DNA from: Leptospira stimsonii
GTDB taxonomy: Bacteria > Spirochaetota > Leptospiria > Leptospirales > Leptospiraceae
Assembly (NCBI RefSeq): GCF_003545885.1
Contig: NZ_QHCT01000005.1
Coordinates: 1-64,000 of the forward strand
Direction: 5' to 3'
Length of the DNA: 64,000 nt
The notes below the pieces were generated by a model. That model was given only the letters and a program-made list of their open reading frames with translations, searched no databases and was not told the origin of the DNA. This document shows positions 47,927 through 58,610 of this stretch, in pieces; positions within the stretch are counted from its first letter, which is position 1, and each line of letters opens with the position of its first letter. The translations under genes were made by a program, and so were the position numbers.

Positions 47927-48590
47927 AGAAATACGTTTCAGAGTTTTAATCAATACAAACGCCGGAGTCTCCTTTGGATGCTTCGTAATTTTTCGGTTAT
48001 GCGATCACTCACTATCTATGAATTTTTTTCCGTTTGAAAGACCTCGATTTTTGCGAGCAACTTGGAAGGAAGGGATTCGAATCGACGAGGAGTTTCCGAA
48101 TTCGATCTAAACTCATTGTAAAAGACAATCTTACTTTTTTGATTTGTAAGGTCTCGTTTTGTGGAACGATTCAATCGCCGACGTAGTCTGACCTTGAGCG
48201 CAAGGTCCACCTTTTACGAAAGTGTATGAATACTGAGGCGGACTTGTGATTACACCCCAGAGAAAAGTTTTTGTTCGTATGAGAAGGTTCGTAAATCCGA
48301 TTCCGGTTTTTTTCCGGAATTCAAACTGTTTCAAGTCGACTTTTTCTAAAAACTCCTCAAAGAAGAATCGAATCTCCCCGTTCGAGAATGTTTTTTTGAA
48401 AAAGTGTGAGTTCCTACTTTTCCAATTCTTCTTGATTTTGAGAAGAATTGGACCGTGTGCGGGGATTCTCAGAGTAAGTCGGAACTCGTTTCGCGAAATA
48501 GGGAGACATAATCACAAAAGGGAAGAAGATAATTTAAAAAACCATCAAGGAATTCCCTGAAAGATCGATTTTAATACTGCGGAGCTCAGT
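47927..48590. other. Gene-poor region upstream of fliK
   Basis: Contains a possible minus-strand protein fragment (48130-48334; SPPQYSYTFVKGGPCAQGQTTSAIESFHK, which looks protein-like but lacks a signal and ends in stops), two GTTCCTACTTTT motif copies (47611 lies just before this region, 48410 inside it), and an inverted repeat (48421-48452). No confident gene. The promoter of the flagellar operon is expected near the end. Confidence 0.4.
48421..48452. repeat. Perfect 12-bp inverted repeat (hairpin) upstream of fliK
   Basis: TCCAATTCTTCT (48421-48432) pairs with AGAAGAATTGGA (48441-48452) around an 8-base loop. No T-run follows on either strand, so it does not look like a standard terminator. 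It may be a protein-binding site or a repeat edge. Confidence 0.6.
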
Positions 48591-50195
48591 ATGAATATTT
48601 CAGGCGATCTTTCCATTTCAGAATTCAAACCTCAAACGCGCATAACGGATCAACCTTTGAATGCGTCTTCCATTTCCGGTTTGGTCGGGAAGAGTTCATT
48701 TATGGATCTTATGAAATCGCTTCAAGGTTCCGCTCAAAAAGGTTTGGATGAAACTCTTACCGGTATTCAAAACGCTTTCTCCAAAATCGAAACGCCGGAC
48801 ATAAAAGATAAAGAAGAAGTCAAGGTTGTTACCGAGCAAGACAAAGCCGAATCCAAAAAAGCAGACTCGGTCGAAACAACATCCGCCTCCGAAGAAGAGG
48901 AAACCGTTTCGAAAGAGGAAGAGATTGTCGCTTCCGAAGAATTCTCCAATACGTCCGTTCTTCCTTGGTTCCTTGTTGCCGACGCGAAGGCAGAAGAGAC
49001 GGTTGATCCGAAAATTGAAATAGAAATATTAAACGAACTGGAAGCGGAGATTGTCTCTGAAACTTCGGTTTCAGCTGGGGAATTAGAAACGCTTTCCACT
49101 TCCGACTTGGTTCAGACTCTTTTTTCGAAAGACGAAAGTAATGAATTGTTAAGCGAAATCGCAATGGAAGAAGAAACCGAAAATTCTTCCATCCTCCCTT
49201 CTGCCGAGGAAACGACGATTAAAACGATTGAGAAGGATGGCCGGGGTAGAGCGGAACAAAGGACGGAAGTCTCGATCGAGAAAGAATCCAAATTCTCCGA
49301 ACTTGAATCCCGGACAGTCGAACATTCCGCAAAGGATTCCAAAGAGATTTCAAAAAATTCCTTCCAAAAAGAACCTTCTTCGAAAGTTTCCGAAGAGAGT
49401 AAAACTGAAGTCGCAAAGGAAATCGCCGTCGATTCCGAAAAATGGAAGATCAGCCGGGATAAAAAAACTGATTCTTATCTTCAATTGAAAACTTCGGGAA
49501 GGGAAGAGATTCGAGCGGCCGTTCTCAATCAGTTCTCGGAAAATTCTTCCGGAAAATCGGGACAGGACCAATCCTCTCGCGGAGGATCGGGCGATTCTTA
49601 TTCTTCTCTTGTAAAAGGTGCAACGACGCCTAACGTAGTGGGGCGCGAAATATCGGGATCCGCAAAGGATTTTTCGATTTCGAAGGAATCACAAGTTCTT
49701 TCTAAAAAAGACATTCAACAAAATTTTCAAAACCTCATTCGCTCCGCTAGAGTTCAAATTCTTGATAATGGTAAAACCGAAGCGAGTATTCGTATGAATC
49801 CGAAAGACTTGGGTCAGATGTCTCTTTCCCTTTCCACTGACAAGGATGTCGTCAGAGGAAAACTTTTGGTGGAATCCGATTTCATCAAACAACAATTAAC
49901 CGCCGAACTTGCTAACCTGAAACAGGAACTCAAAGCAAACGGTCTTGAACTAGAATCTCTCGTAATCGAAGTGAAAGAAAGAGAGGAAGCTTTTGCGTTC
50001 AACGCAGATTCCGAAAAACAAAAACAGGATTCTCATCCTTTTCAAGCCGCTTTCGGCGACGAATGGAATTCCGATTTCAAAAATTCCTCTTGGGAAGAGA
50101 ACGAACTTTCCTTTGAAGAAAATTCTTCCGAGCCTCATGGTTTTTCCGAAAAAACCGAAGGGAAAACAGAGAAACTGCTCGATCTGAAAGTATAG
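48591..50195 (+). CDS. fliK: Flagellar hook-length control protein FliK
   Basis: A 534-residue protein with GGAG before its ATG. FliK measures the hook and switches export from hook to filament substrates. The conserved C-terminal FliK/Flg_hook domain lies at ~375-470 ([78 protein letters not shown]). The first ~350 residues are low-complexity, acidic and Ser/Glu/Lys-rich, as is normal for the variable ruler part; the last ~50 residues are also variable. It is followed 18 bases later by flgD and then flgE. In spirochaetes this hook makes a periplasmic flagellum. Confidence 0.9.
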   Translation: MNISGDLSISEFKPQTRITDQPLNASSISGLVGKSSFMDLMKSLQGSAQKGLDETLTGIQNAFSKIETPDIKDKEEVKVVTEQDKAESKKADSVETTSASEEEETVSKEEEIVASEEFSNTSVLPWFLVADAKAEETVDPKIEIEILNELEAEIVSETSVSAGELETLSTSDLVQTLFSKDESNELLSEIAMEEETENSSILPSAEETTIKTIEKDGRGRAEQRTEVSIEKESKFSELESRTVEHSAKDSKEISKNSFQKEPSSKVSEESKTEVAKEIAVDSEKWKISRDKKTDSYLQLKTSGREEIRAAVLNQFSENSSGKSGQDQSSRGGSGDSYSSLVKGATTPNVVGREISGSAKDFSISKESQVLSKKDIQQNFQNLIRSARVQILDNGKTEASIRMNPKDLGQMSLSLSTDKDVVRGKLLVESDFIKQQLTAELANLKQELKANGLELESLVIEVKEREEAFAFNADSEKQKQDSHPFQAAFGDEWNSDFKNSSWEENELSFEENSSEPHGFSEKTEGKTEKLLDLKV

Positions 50196-50213
50196 GCCTC
50201 GGAGGAAATCATC

Positions 50214-50924
50214 ATGCCAGAAACATCCGGCGTAAGCCAGCAAGCGACGCGAGATCATTATCTCGAAGGAGACAGAAGTTTCAAAATCCGGAACCACATG
50301 GAGAATCTGGAGAAAGAGGAGAAAAACGGTCTCAAAGGAATCGAGATTCGTTCGACAGTCAAGTCTCTTGGTAAGGATGATTTTCTCAAACTTCTCATCA
50401 CACAACTTTCTTCTCAAGATCCAACCAATCCCGTTAAGGATCAGGATTTTATCGCACAGATGGCGCAATTCTCCTCTCTCGAACAGATGAACAATATCTC
50501 CACAGGAATTCAGAAGATGGGAAACCGGCAGAGTTTTTCTCTCGTTGGTAAACTCGTTTCCGGTCCCGACTTCGTAAACGGAGAGAGCATCGCCGGAATC
50601 GCCGGAGCTCTCTTTTTTGACGGAGAAGGGAAAACATTCGTTCGAGTCAACGGCAGATCCATCGATGTGGAACAGATCACTCTGATCAGCGATCCGATCG
50701 TTCTCAAAGAACAAGAGGCGGCCTATAACCAAGCTCAGGCTCAGACTATGGCTCCGGCTCCGAAAACGGCGCCTAACGCAACACCCGCGATTTCGGATAA
50801 CAAAGAAATGTCTTCCGATCCTTCAACGGTGCAACCTCCGGAACTCAAAGATAAAACAGCCGCGGAAGAAAAACCATCCGACTGGAAGTTTCCGGGTAAA
50901 GATAAAAGCAATTCATACGAATAA
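50214..50924 (+). CDS. flgD: Flagellar hook assembly protein FlgD
   Basis: A 236-residue hook cap scaffolding protein with GGAGG before its ATG. The conserved FlgD N-terminal block is clear ([48 protein letters not shown], ~55-105), followed by [36 protein letters not shown]. The C-terminal tail ([20 protein letters not shown]...) is an Ala/Pro-rich extension not seen in E. coli FlgD. It caps the growing hook so that FlgE subunits can assemble. It sits between fliK and flgE in the expected order. Confidence 0.95.
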   Translation: MPETSGVSQQATRDHYLEGDRSFKIRNHMENLEKEEKNGLKGIEIRSTVKSLGKDDFLKLLITQLSSQDPTNPVKDQDFIAQMAQFSSLEQMNNISTGIQKMGNRQSFSLVGKLVSGPDFVNGESIAGIAGALFFDGEGKTFVRVNGRSIDVEQITLISDPIVLKEQEAAYNQAQAQTMAPAPKTAPNATPAISDNKEMSSDPSTVQPPELKDKTAAEEKPSDWKFPGKDKSNSYE

Positions 50925-50951
50925 ACAAAGGATAATCGAGGTAACAGCTTT

Positions 50952-52346
50952 ATGATGAGGTCACTCTATTCCGGTGTATCCGGACTTAAAAACCACCAGG
51001 TCCGAATGGATGTCATTGGAAATAACATATCTAACGTCAACACTCACGGTTTCAAAACCGAAAGGGTTACGTTTCAAGATATGATTTCTCAGGAACTCCG
51101 CGGAGCTTCCGAACCGAAAGAGAATATCGGAGGTGTGAACCCGCAACAAGTCGGTTTAGGATCTTTGATTGCGGCAATCGATAAGATCATGACTCAGGGT
51201 TCCCTCCAAACGACCGGGAAGAATACGGACGTTGCAATGTCCGGCGAGGGATTTTTCATCGTCAAGGACGGTGATAAGCAATTTTATACAAGAGCGGGCG
51301 CTTTTAACTTGGATAAGAACGGTTATTATGTAAATCCAGCTAACGGCCTTAAGGTGCAGGGTTGGAATGCAAGATTGGACGATAAAGGTAATAAATTTAT
51401 CAATTCATCCGCTTCCATCGAAGACATCGTGATTCCTGTTTATTCTAAAGAGCCTGCGAGAGCTACTTCTCAGATCGACTTTAAATCCAACTTGAATTCT
51501 TCCGTACCTGCTGTTCCTCCGGATGCGACTCAAGAAGAGATCACTGCTATGATCAATGATCCGGATCCGAAGATGAGAAGAGGGCACGTAACGACTATCA
51601 AAACGTTCGACGATCAAGGAATTCAAAGAGAATTCAAAATGGAACTTTATAAGGTTCGCGATAATACTTGGAAAGCTCGTCTGAGTCTTACCGATGCGAC
51701 CCAACTTTCAGTAGATGTTTCCGGAACCGGTGGACAGAACACACAACTTCCGGGAAACACGGAGATCGAACTCGGATTCACTCCGGACGGAAAACTCGTC
51801 TACGTTTCCGACGGAACCGATTCGATGAACACCGGTAAGTTGAACGCGAAAGTTTCCTTTCGGATTCCGGGTAATCCCGCAGTTCAAAATTTCGACCTCA
51901 ATCTTGGCGAAGCGGGAATGGTCGACGGAATCACTCAGTTCTCTTCGGATTTTACTACCAAGGCTGTAAAACAAGACGGATATACCATGGGTTATCTCGA
52001 GTCTTTTTCGATCGATAATTCTGGAACGGTTACGGGCGTTTTCTCTAACGGAGTTCGCCAACCGCTCGCGAGAATTGCGACCGCGGTTTTTAATAACCCG
52101 GCAGGTTTGGACAAGGCGGGAGATACTATGTTCGCTTATTCTATGAACTCCGGAGAACCTAACATTGGTGAGGCGGGTGTTCAGGGAAGAGGGAAGATCA
52201 ACGCGGGCCTACTTGAAATGTCTAACGTGGATCTTTCCGATCAGTTCACCGATATGATCGTAACTCAAAGAGGTTTCCAGGCGAATTCAAGAACCATCAC
52301 CACTTCGGATCAGATGATCCAGGAAGTTTTAGGTCTGAAACGTTAA
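50952..52346 (+). CDS. flgE: Flagellar hook protein FlgE
   Basis: A 464-residue hook subunit. The N-terminus ([49 protein letters not shown]) is the rod/hook signature. The FlgE-type core ([43 protein letters not shown]) and C-terminal helix ([42 protein letters not shown]) are intact. The D1-D2 loop (~150-330) is the variable surface. In spirochaetes FlgE subunits can be cross-linked by lysinoalanine; I did not check for the residues needed. A strong terminator follows 12 bases after the stop, ending the operon. Confidence 0.95.
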   Translation: MMRSLYSGVSGLKNHQVRMDVIGNNISNVNTHGFKTERVTFQDMISQELRGASEPKENIGGVNPQQVGLGSLIAAIDKIMTQGSLQTTGKNTDVAMSGEGFFIVKDGDKQFYTRAGAFNLDKNGYYVNPANGLKVQGWNARLDDKGNKFINSSASIEDIVIPVYSKEPARATSQIDFKSNLNSSVPAVPPDATQEEITAMINDPDPKMRRGHVTTIKTFDDQGIQREFKMELYKVRDNTWKARLSLTDATQLSVDVSGTGGQNTQLPGNTEIELGFTPDGKLVYVSDGTDSMNTGKLNAKVSFRIPGNPAVQNFDLNLGEAGMVDGITQFSSDFTTKAVKQDGYTMGYLESFSIDNSGTVTGVFSNGVRQPLARIATAVFNNPAGLDKAGDTMFAYSMNSGEPNIGEAGVQGRGKINAGLLEMSNVDLSDQFTDMIVTQRGFQANSRTITTSDQMIQEVLGLKR

Positions 52347-52358
52347 GGTTTCTTTAAC

Positions 52359-52403
52359 AACTTCTTCTTAGACTTGATTGAACGGTCTAAGAGGAAGTTT
52401 TTT
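52359..52403 (+). terminator. Strong rho-independent terminator after flgE
   Basis: AACTTCTTCTTAGAC (52359-52373) pairs with GTCTAAGAGGAAGTT (52385-52399), 15 pairs with one G-T, around an 11-base loop, followed by TTTT. It ends the fliK-flgD-flgE unit and isolates the HD-GYP gene. Confidence 0.88.
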
Positions 52404-52596
52404 CGCCTTGGAGAATTCTTCAAAACATTGTTCATTTTTATCTCAGATTGCCTTTTCTCTACTGCTATTCTTCCCCAAAAACGGAAATTATCGAAGATTT
52501 CATTTCTTAAATAACAGTTAATTTTTTTTGACATGTTCGGGGAAAAATTCTCTTTCCACTATTTTTCCCGTACGGTTTCATTGGTTCCTGGAAAGG

Positions 52597-54579
52597 ATGA
52601 GTCAGAAGTTCCCTAAATACATAATCACGGACTCCCGTTCAATCTCCAAAAGACTCAATCCGGTCGCTTCTCGTTTAGAAGTCCAGTTTTTAGAATTAAA
52701 AGAATTCTTTGAATCAGAGTCCATTCGGGATTCTATCGGTTTTATCAACGTCATCTTTTATCTCACGATTCCCACTCTTAAAGAATTTCAGAGACAAATC
52801 CATAAACAATTTCAAAGTAATCCCTTGATTCTGAGTCGTTTTATTCTGAACGATAGTTTGGATTATATCGACTCTCCGGATTTAAAAATCGAGGACGATC
52901 TGATTTTTGCCATTCTTCCGGAAACTTCTTCTGACGTAATTTTGAATAAGACGATTCTAAACGCCTTTACTCAGATTCAGATGATTACCGATCAGTTCGA
53001 TCTTCAACACAAGGTCAATACGACGAAGTATGAAATTTCGAAACTTACTCGAATTGGAATCAGCCTGGCGGACGAGAAAGACTTTAATAAACTTCTGAGA
53101 GAAATTATTTTTAGCGCGAGAGAGATCGCAGTCGCCGATTCGGGCTCCCTTTACCTTGTAGAAAAGGACGAGCTCGGTTTCATAAAAAATCTTAGATTTA
53201 AGATTTCTTCTATGGATATAGATACGGAAGAATTCTTACTTCCGATTAATAAATCGAGTATCGCCGGTTATGTGGCCGCAACCGGGAAAATTTTGAATAT
53301 TCCGGATGTCTATGATTTACCGGAAGATGCGGAATACACGTTCAACAGCAATTTCGACGTTCTATCCAATTACCACACCAAGTCCATGCTCGTCGTTCCG
53401 ATGAAAAATCATAGGAACGAGGTCGTAGGGGTGATTCAACTCATCAATAAGAAACGGAACTTCAATCAAAAATTGACCGTCGATCAGATGAAGGGAAAAG
53501 ATATTCTTCCATTTGACGATTATTCCGCCCAACTAGTCATGAGTGTCGCTGGACAAGCGGCTGTAGCGATTCAAAATAATAATCTCTTACAGGAGATTGA
53601 GACTCTCTTTGAAGGTTTTGTCACCGCTTCCGTAAACGCGATCGAATCGAGGGATCCGACTACGAGCGGTCACTCTTTTCGTGTCGCTCTTCTGACCGTT
53701 GGGCTCGCAGAGACAGTAGATCAGGTTGTAGACGGTAAATACGGTGATATAAAATTCTCAAAAGAACAAATTAAAGAAATACGTTATGCGTCTTTATTGC
53801 ACGATTTCGGTAAAGTTGGAGTTCGGGAAAAGGTTTTGGTCAAATCCAAGAAACTGGAAGACTACGAGCTCGAACTGATCCGCTGGAGATTTCAATATAT
53901 CAAAAAGGATATCGAATCGAGAATTCTACAAAAGAAAACGGACTATCTAAAAAAGCACGGAAGTCCAGGTTTTGCCGATTACGAGACTTCTTTGGAATTC
54001 GAACTTCAAGTGGAGTATCAAAAACTCGATCAAATGTTCCAAATCGTTATCGATTCGAACGAGCCTTCAATATTAGAAGAATCTAATTTTCAAATGTTAG
54101 AAGAGATCGCAAAAGTGAATTATTCCACGACGAGCGGGGAAAATCTAAATCTAATCTCGCCTTACGAATTCGGTTTCCTTACGATAAAAAAGGGATCTTT
54201 GGATTTTGCCGAAAGAAAGGAAATCGAATCTCATGTGGAGCACACATTTCAATTTTTGAGTAAAATTCCCTGGACGGGCGATTTGAAGTTGGTTCCTTCG
54301 ATTGCGCACGCGCATCATGAGAAGTTGGATGGAACAGGTTATCCTCGAGGTTTGGCCGGTGATTCGATTCCCGTTCAATCAAGAATTATGACGATCTCCG
54401 ACATTTTTGACGCCCTTACCGATAAGGATCGTCCTTATAAAAGGGCGGTTCCGCTTGAAAGAGCTTTGGATATTCTACAGATGGAAGCTCGCGAAAAACA
54501 TGTGGATCCCGATCTACTTAAGATCTTTATCGAAGGAAAAGTCTACGAAAGGCTTTCGAATTCCGGACATCTGCGTTAG
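52597..54579 (+). CDS. GAF/HD-GYP cyclic-di-GMP phosphodiesterase-like protein
   Basis: I read it from ATG 52597, giving 660 residues; the upstream in-frame extension is less credible. The N-terminal ~140 residues have no clear family. A GAF domain spans ~155-330 ([25 protein letters not shown]...[33 protein letters not shown]...[14 protein letters not shown], [11 protein letters not shown]). The HD-GYP domain follows: the HD metal site is in [18 protein letters not shown], a long coiled insertion comes next (~430-500), and [38 protein letters not shown] carries the GYP signature. It should hydrolyse cyclic di-GMP, and the GAF domain would sense a small ligand. It lies downstream of the flagellar operon but behind a terminator. 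Confidence 0.92.
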   Translation: MSQKFPKYIITDSRSISKRLNPVASRLEVQFLELKEFFESESIRDSIGFINVIFYLTIPTLKEFQRQIHKQFQSNPLILSRFILNDSLDYIDSPDLKIEDDLIFAILPETSSDVILNKTILNAFTQIQMITDQFDLQHKVNTTKYEISKLTRIGISLADEKDFNKLLREIIFSAREIAVADSGSLYLVEKDELGFIKNLRFKISSMDIDTEEFLLPINKSSIAGYVAATGKILNIPDVYDLPEDAEYTFNSNFDVLSNYHTKSMLVVPMKNHRNEVVGVIQLINKKRNFNQKLTVDQMKGKDILPFDDYSAQLVMSVAGQAAVAIQNNNLLQEIETLFEGFVTASVNAIESRDPTTSGHSFRVALLTVGLAETVDQVVDGKYGDIKFSKEQIKEIRYASLLHDFGKVGVREKVLVKSKKLEDYELELIRWRFQYIKKDIESRILQKKTDYLKKHGSPGFADYETSLEFELQVEYQKLDQMFQIVIDSNEPSILEESNFQMLEEIAKVNYSTTSGENLNLISPYEFGFLTIKKGSLDFAERKEIESHVEHTFQFLSKIPWTGDLKLVPSIAHAHHEKLDGTGYPRGLAGDSIPVQSRIMTISDIFDALTDKDRPYKRAVPLERALDILQMEAREKHVDPDLLKIFIEGKVYERLSNSGHLR

Positions 54580-55171
54580 TCGAAGAGCCAATCCATTCCT
54601 TTTTGCTACTGCTTTTTCTTTTTAAAAAATATATTCAAAAAACATGTTGTATGATTTTGTTTGAAAAAGGATTCATTGATCAGCGTGATTTCAGGCTGAC
54701 TCATTGTGTGCTCAACTGTGATCCTGATTCCTCAATATTTTACTACCTTGATACCACTCGAGATACGGATCCATCATTCGGCCAACTCGATTGACAATTC
54801 GCGGAAACCAAGTTAGTCGAAAAATGGGGAATGGAGGAAGATAAAAATGATACGTTTTCGAAATGTGATGAAAAGATTCAATTCCTCGCAAGGATTTGTA
54901 TTACTTTTGCATACACGAATGATTGAACCTTTGTTACCATCGAAATAGAACCAATTTTTTAAACTAGATCCCCATTGGGCATCCTATCTTTTTTAGCCAG
55001 CTATCGAAGGTCGAGACGGATCAATGCAAGTTTGAAAATATTCTTTGCGGAAGGAAGCCTGAAATTTCCTTCCTTGTTTCAATTCGAACTTTTATGATTG
55101 GCCCCTACGATTCTCTTGTTCATTTAGGAAAACAAAGACCGCAAACGTTCACCTAATAAAATATCTATTAT
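54580..55171. other. 592-bp intergenic region, no gene seen
   Basis: No ORF with a credible start or coding pattern was found between the HD-GYP gene and the minus-strand membrane protein. No repeats shared with the arrays were seen. Confidence 0.45.
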
Positions 55172-55576
55172 TTATACAGGATTCTTTTGTTTCAGGCTCT
55201 TTCGTTGTGCGATAACGATGACGGGGGGAAGCAGTAATTCCGGAATAAGATATCCAAGCCAGAGTCCAGCCGGTTCCGGCAGGCCAACGACGCTCATTGA
55301 AATAAGTCGCCCAATCGCGGCGAAGAAGACGCCTAACGCAAGTAAATATACGAGTGTAGTTTGAGTTCTTATCGTCCAGGCGGCCCATCCGCTTATGATC
55401 CCGGTCGAAAAATATATGCCTGCCATAAATCGATGAACGTTATCAAGTCTAGGAGTGGTCATCGGCTCACCAAGATACATTTGCAAAGCTCCGCCGAACA
55501 TTGCGATAAACGCCACGAGAAACAAAGAAACTTGGACAATTCTTTCGCTTATAGACAATGGAGGATTCGTTTTCAT
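55172..55576 (-). CDS. Four-helix membrane protein, DUF4345-like
   Basis: A 134-residue protein with four hydrophobic helices (VQVSLFLVAFIAMFGGALQMYLG, NVHRFMAGIYFSTGIISGWAAW, LVYLLALGVFFAAIGRLISM, LWLGYLIPELLLPPVIVIAQ). The pattern MYLG...D..HRFMAGIYF...GRLIS matches the DUF4345 family of small membrane proteins of unknown function. The gene is monocistronic and divergent from the membrane protein gene at 55710. Confidence 0.72.
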   Translation of the reverse strand: MKTNPPLSISERIVQVSLFLVAFIAMFGGALQMYLGEPMTTPRLDNVHRFMAGIYFSTGIISGWAAWTIRTQTTLVYLLALGVFFAAIGRLISMSVVGLPEPAGLWLGYLIPELLLPPVIVIAQRKSLKQKNPV

Positions 55577-55709
55577 GGAAGAAGAGTCTATCCTTTCAAG
55601 GCTTTGTCAAATGCTAAAAGGGTCCGTTGCGAAAAAGCTTATGGGAATGAATTTTTTATATTGATTATTTTATCATATTCAAAGAACAGAAGGGAGATAT
55701 ATCTAATGA

Positions 55710-56303
55710 ATGTTGAATTCATTGAGTCGGGATATTCTTACGATACTCGCGATCGCGATTACTTTCTATGCATTCTTTCCTTACATTCAAAACGTTTATC
55801 GTGGTGAAACAAGGCCTCATGTATTTTCTTGGATTATCTGGGGGTCGACGACTCTTATTGTCTTCTTTGCCCAACTTTCCGCGAAAGCCGGAATCGGTGC
55901 TTGGCCGATCGGTGTTTCGGCGGTGATTAGTATATACATTGCGGTTCTTGCGTTCCAACGAAAAGCCGATCAATCGGTCACTCAGAAGGATTGGATCTTC
56001 TTTCTTTTTGCGATCGGCGCTTTGCCGATCTGGTATTTTTCTTCTGATCCACTTTGGGCCGTTGTCTGTTTAACGATAGTGGACGTTTTAGGATTTGGAC
56101 CGACCCTTCGGAAGGCCTATGCCTTTCCTTATGATGAAAATGTACTTTTCTTTTTTTTGTTCTTTGTGCGAAATATGATTTCGATTGGAGCTTTAGAATC
56201 TCTTTCGATTACGACGGTTCTTTTTCCTGCGACGATTGGTCTTTGCTGTTTGTTTTTGATTCTACTTATCCTCGTGAGAAGGAGAGTGAAGGATGCGAAG
56301 TAA
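55710..56303 (+). CDS. Multi-helix membrane protein, unknown function
   Basis: ATG 55710 (MLNSLSRDIL) has GGAG about 14 bases upstream. The 197-residue protein has six or seven hydrophobic segments (LTILAIAITFYAFFPYIQNVYRG, HVFSWIIWGSTTLIVFFAQLSA, WPIGVSAVISIYIAVLAFQ, WIFFLFAIGALPIWYF, LWAVVCLTIVDVLGFGPTLRKAY, FFLFFVRNMISIGAL, TVLFPATIGLCCLFLILLILV). The paired PYIQNVYRGETRPHVFSW and LGFGPTLRKAY motifs look like PQ-loop-type repeats (SWEET/MPDU1-like) but no full family match is certain. It may be a small-molecule transporter. Confidence 0.68.
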   Translation: MLNSLSRDILTILAIAITFYAFFPYIQNVYRGETRPHVFSWIIWGSTTLIVFFAQLSAKAGIGAWPIGVSAVISIYIAVLAFQRKADQSVTQKDWIFFLFAIGALPIWYFSSDPLWAVVCLTIVDVLGFGPTLRKAYAFPYDENVLFFFLFFVRNMISIGALESLSITTVLFPATIGLCCLFLILLILVRRRVKDAK

Positions 56304-57059
56304 AATCGATTTTTTTGTTCGAAACCGTTAGGAGGTAGTTTTCTAGCGTTTCCTTGGAGAATTTTTACGGTAACTTCATCAATGGGTTTCATGAGAAAAT
56401 TGTGAATGGTGCAGAATCAATTCTTATCTTCATTCTTTTTTCGATACTAAGTGCGTTTCTTTTCCTTTGTGGATTCGGAAGCCAGTGTATATTAGGGATT
56501 CTATCAAAGCTAACGAAAGAATGAAAACCTTGTCCTCGAGTTTAGAGAGTTCCTTCCTTGTGCGCGATTCAGTGTATCTTTGTTGTAATTTCTCCTCTTT
56601 TAAATACTTCTATGATATTTCCAACGTTCTCAGATAGATTTTTCTGATTGAATTACTCAGAATGCGCAATCTGTATAAAGATATTCTAAAGTTTCATTCT
56701 GCTATTCATGGATCGCTCTGTCCGCTTATTTTGATTCCATCGAAATAGATAGAATTCACCTAATCCCGAGGTTCAATAGATAAGGCTTTCCTTCTTCGAC
56801 TCCGGAATTGATAAAACTAGACTGAATTACGTGATGTTTCCACTCTATTTGGCCCGAAAGTATCATCCTTTGTTTCTCCTAACGTGCTAGGTCCTTCCGA
56901 TTAGCCAAATTGTGGACGCTCTATTGCCGGGCTATTTTGAGATCGATTTTTGGTTCGGAGTTCGAATACACGATTTGGTTTTAGTTAAATCGAGGGTAAT
57001 TGGCGCATAAGTGGCTTTGGCATAAACCGGTGATTTAAACGTTTTGATATACTTGGATG
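56304..57059. other. 756-bp intergenic region before repeat array 1
   Basis: No convincing gene. Short minus-strand codons near 56320-56392 look protein-like but are too short to call. Confidence 0.4.
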
Positions 57060-57620
57060 CTTAGACGAAGTTCGTATAAACGCGGAAGTGCGAACTTTTT
57101 GTTAGATTTGGTGACTATACGAAGTTCGAATAAACTCCAAGTTTTGACTGATTTGGTATAGTTGTGATTAGGCGAAGTTCGTATAAACGTGGAGGTTTGA
57201 ACGATTTGATATCGTTCGCGATTACAAGAAGTTCGTATAAACGCGAACGATTCAAGGGAGTGATTTTTACTTCCTCGTTCGTCGTAACTCCTGTAAAAAT
57301 GCGCTTTGCACTTCGCGCTTAGAGGAAGTTCGCTTAAACACCTCGAAAGGGATTCAATCAATGTGCCATGGTCTCGAGAGCGTGAGGAATCTGGTGTGAT
57401 GAGGTTTGCTCAAATGCTTACACGAAGTTCGTATAAACGCTGAGGTTTGAACTTTTTGTTAGAATTGGCGATTTTACAAAGTTCGAATAAACTCCAGGTT
57501 TCGGATGATTTGGTATTGTTGCGACTATACGAAGTTCGTATAAATGCGGAGGTTTGAACGATTTGATGTCGTTCGCGATTACAAGAGGTTCGTATAATCA
57601 CAACATGTTTATCGAAACCA
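57060..57620. repeat. Repeat array 1, part A: ~55-bp units with a palindromic core
   Basis: The core gaagttcgtataaacgc (variants gaagttcgaataaactc, gaggttcgtataatcac) recurs at about 57066, 57121, 57175 and 57230 (spacing 54-55), then again at 57425, 57480, 57533 and 57587. The second set of four repeats the whole first set, including the unit-specific sequences between cores, at an offset of ~359 bases. Between the two sets (57235-57400) lies one long unit of the type found in array 2 (gattcaaggg...cttcgcgctta...gaagttcgc). No gene overlaps it convincingly. Confidence 0.9.
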
Positions 57621-57869
57621 AATGTCCACTTCGATTGGATTGATGCGCTTTTCAAATAAATGTTTAGATTTTGATCTGGCTTCTTTGAAGTCAGGTCATC
57701 TAAAATTCGTTTGTATTTTCGATTTGCGTTTGGTGATTCCCAATCGATTACGCCTGAACATTCCTCATCTAAAATCGAGAACGGTTCTAAAATAGTGAAC
57801 TCAAAACTAACAATGGAAACGAAATCAGAACAGAGTTACGGATCTCAGAAAAGTTTCGTAGCGTGGCAA

Positions 57870-58335
57870 GTAGACGAAGTTCGTATAAACGCGGAGATTT
57901 CAAATGATTCTTAAAACCCGAAACTACGCGAAGTTCGCATAAGCGCGGAGATTTCAAATGATTCTTATTATCTCGCACCACTCGAATTTTAAGTAAACAT
58001 TCCGAATCAAAATTTTTCTATAAGTTTGGCCTATAATACGACCTTCGTATAAACGCGAAGATTCCAAATCATTCTTATGAACTCGTAATCGACTGAAGTT
58101 TACCTAAATGTTCCGAATTCAAATGATTCTTTTAATCTGACATATATGCGAAGTTCGTATAAACACGAAGATTCCAAATCATTCTTGTGAACTCGTAACC
58201 AACTGAAGTTTACCTAAACCTTCCGAATTCAAATGATTATTTTAATCTGACATATATGTGAAGTTCGTATAAACGCGGAGATTTCAAATGATTCTTATAA
58301 ACTCGCATCAATACGAGGTTCATATAAATGTAGAA
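57870..58335. repeat. Repeat array 1, part B: ~55-bp units
   Basis: Cores gaagttcgtataaacgcggagatttcaaatgattctt and variants recur at about 57877, 57932, 58041, 58151, 58260 and 58315, with weaker half-units (actgaagtttacctaa...ccgaattcaaatgattctt) between them, so the true period is ~55 bases. The tail cggagatttcaaatgattctt distinguishes these units from part A. No ORF is supported. Confidence 0.88.
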
Positions 58336-58610
58336 AATATTGTAAAATTCTTCCTCTTCTCATTCCAAGTTCAATCTGGTTCCGCGTTTGTAGAAAGCAG
58401 GAAAGGGTGTAAACTGAATTCGAATGCTCGCAATGTTCTTTGTACTGATCGTGATTCCCTAAATACTTCTGATAGAACTTGCGAATCGACGAAATGAATT
58501 TTGGAATTTTGTAAACGTTACAGAAACTTCTTTGGGTTTGTATGTATCTGAGAATTTCAGATTTTTCTTATGAGATCTGAGAATAAGGAAAAAGTGATGA
58601 ATTCCTAAGG

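Noticed and set aside
57711..57914. 67-residue plus-strand ORF near array 1 part B
   Set aside because: The end reads into the repeat, and no start site or family supports it.
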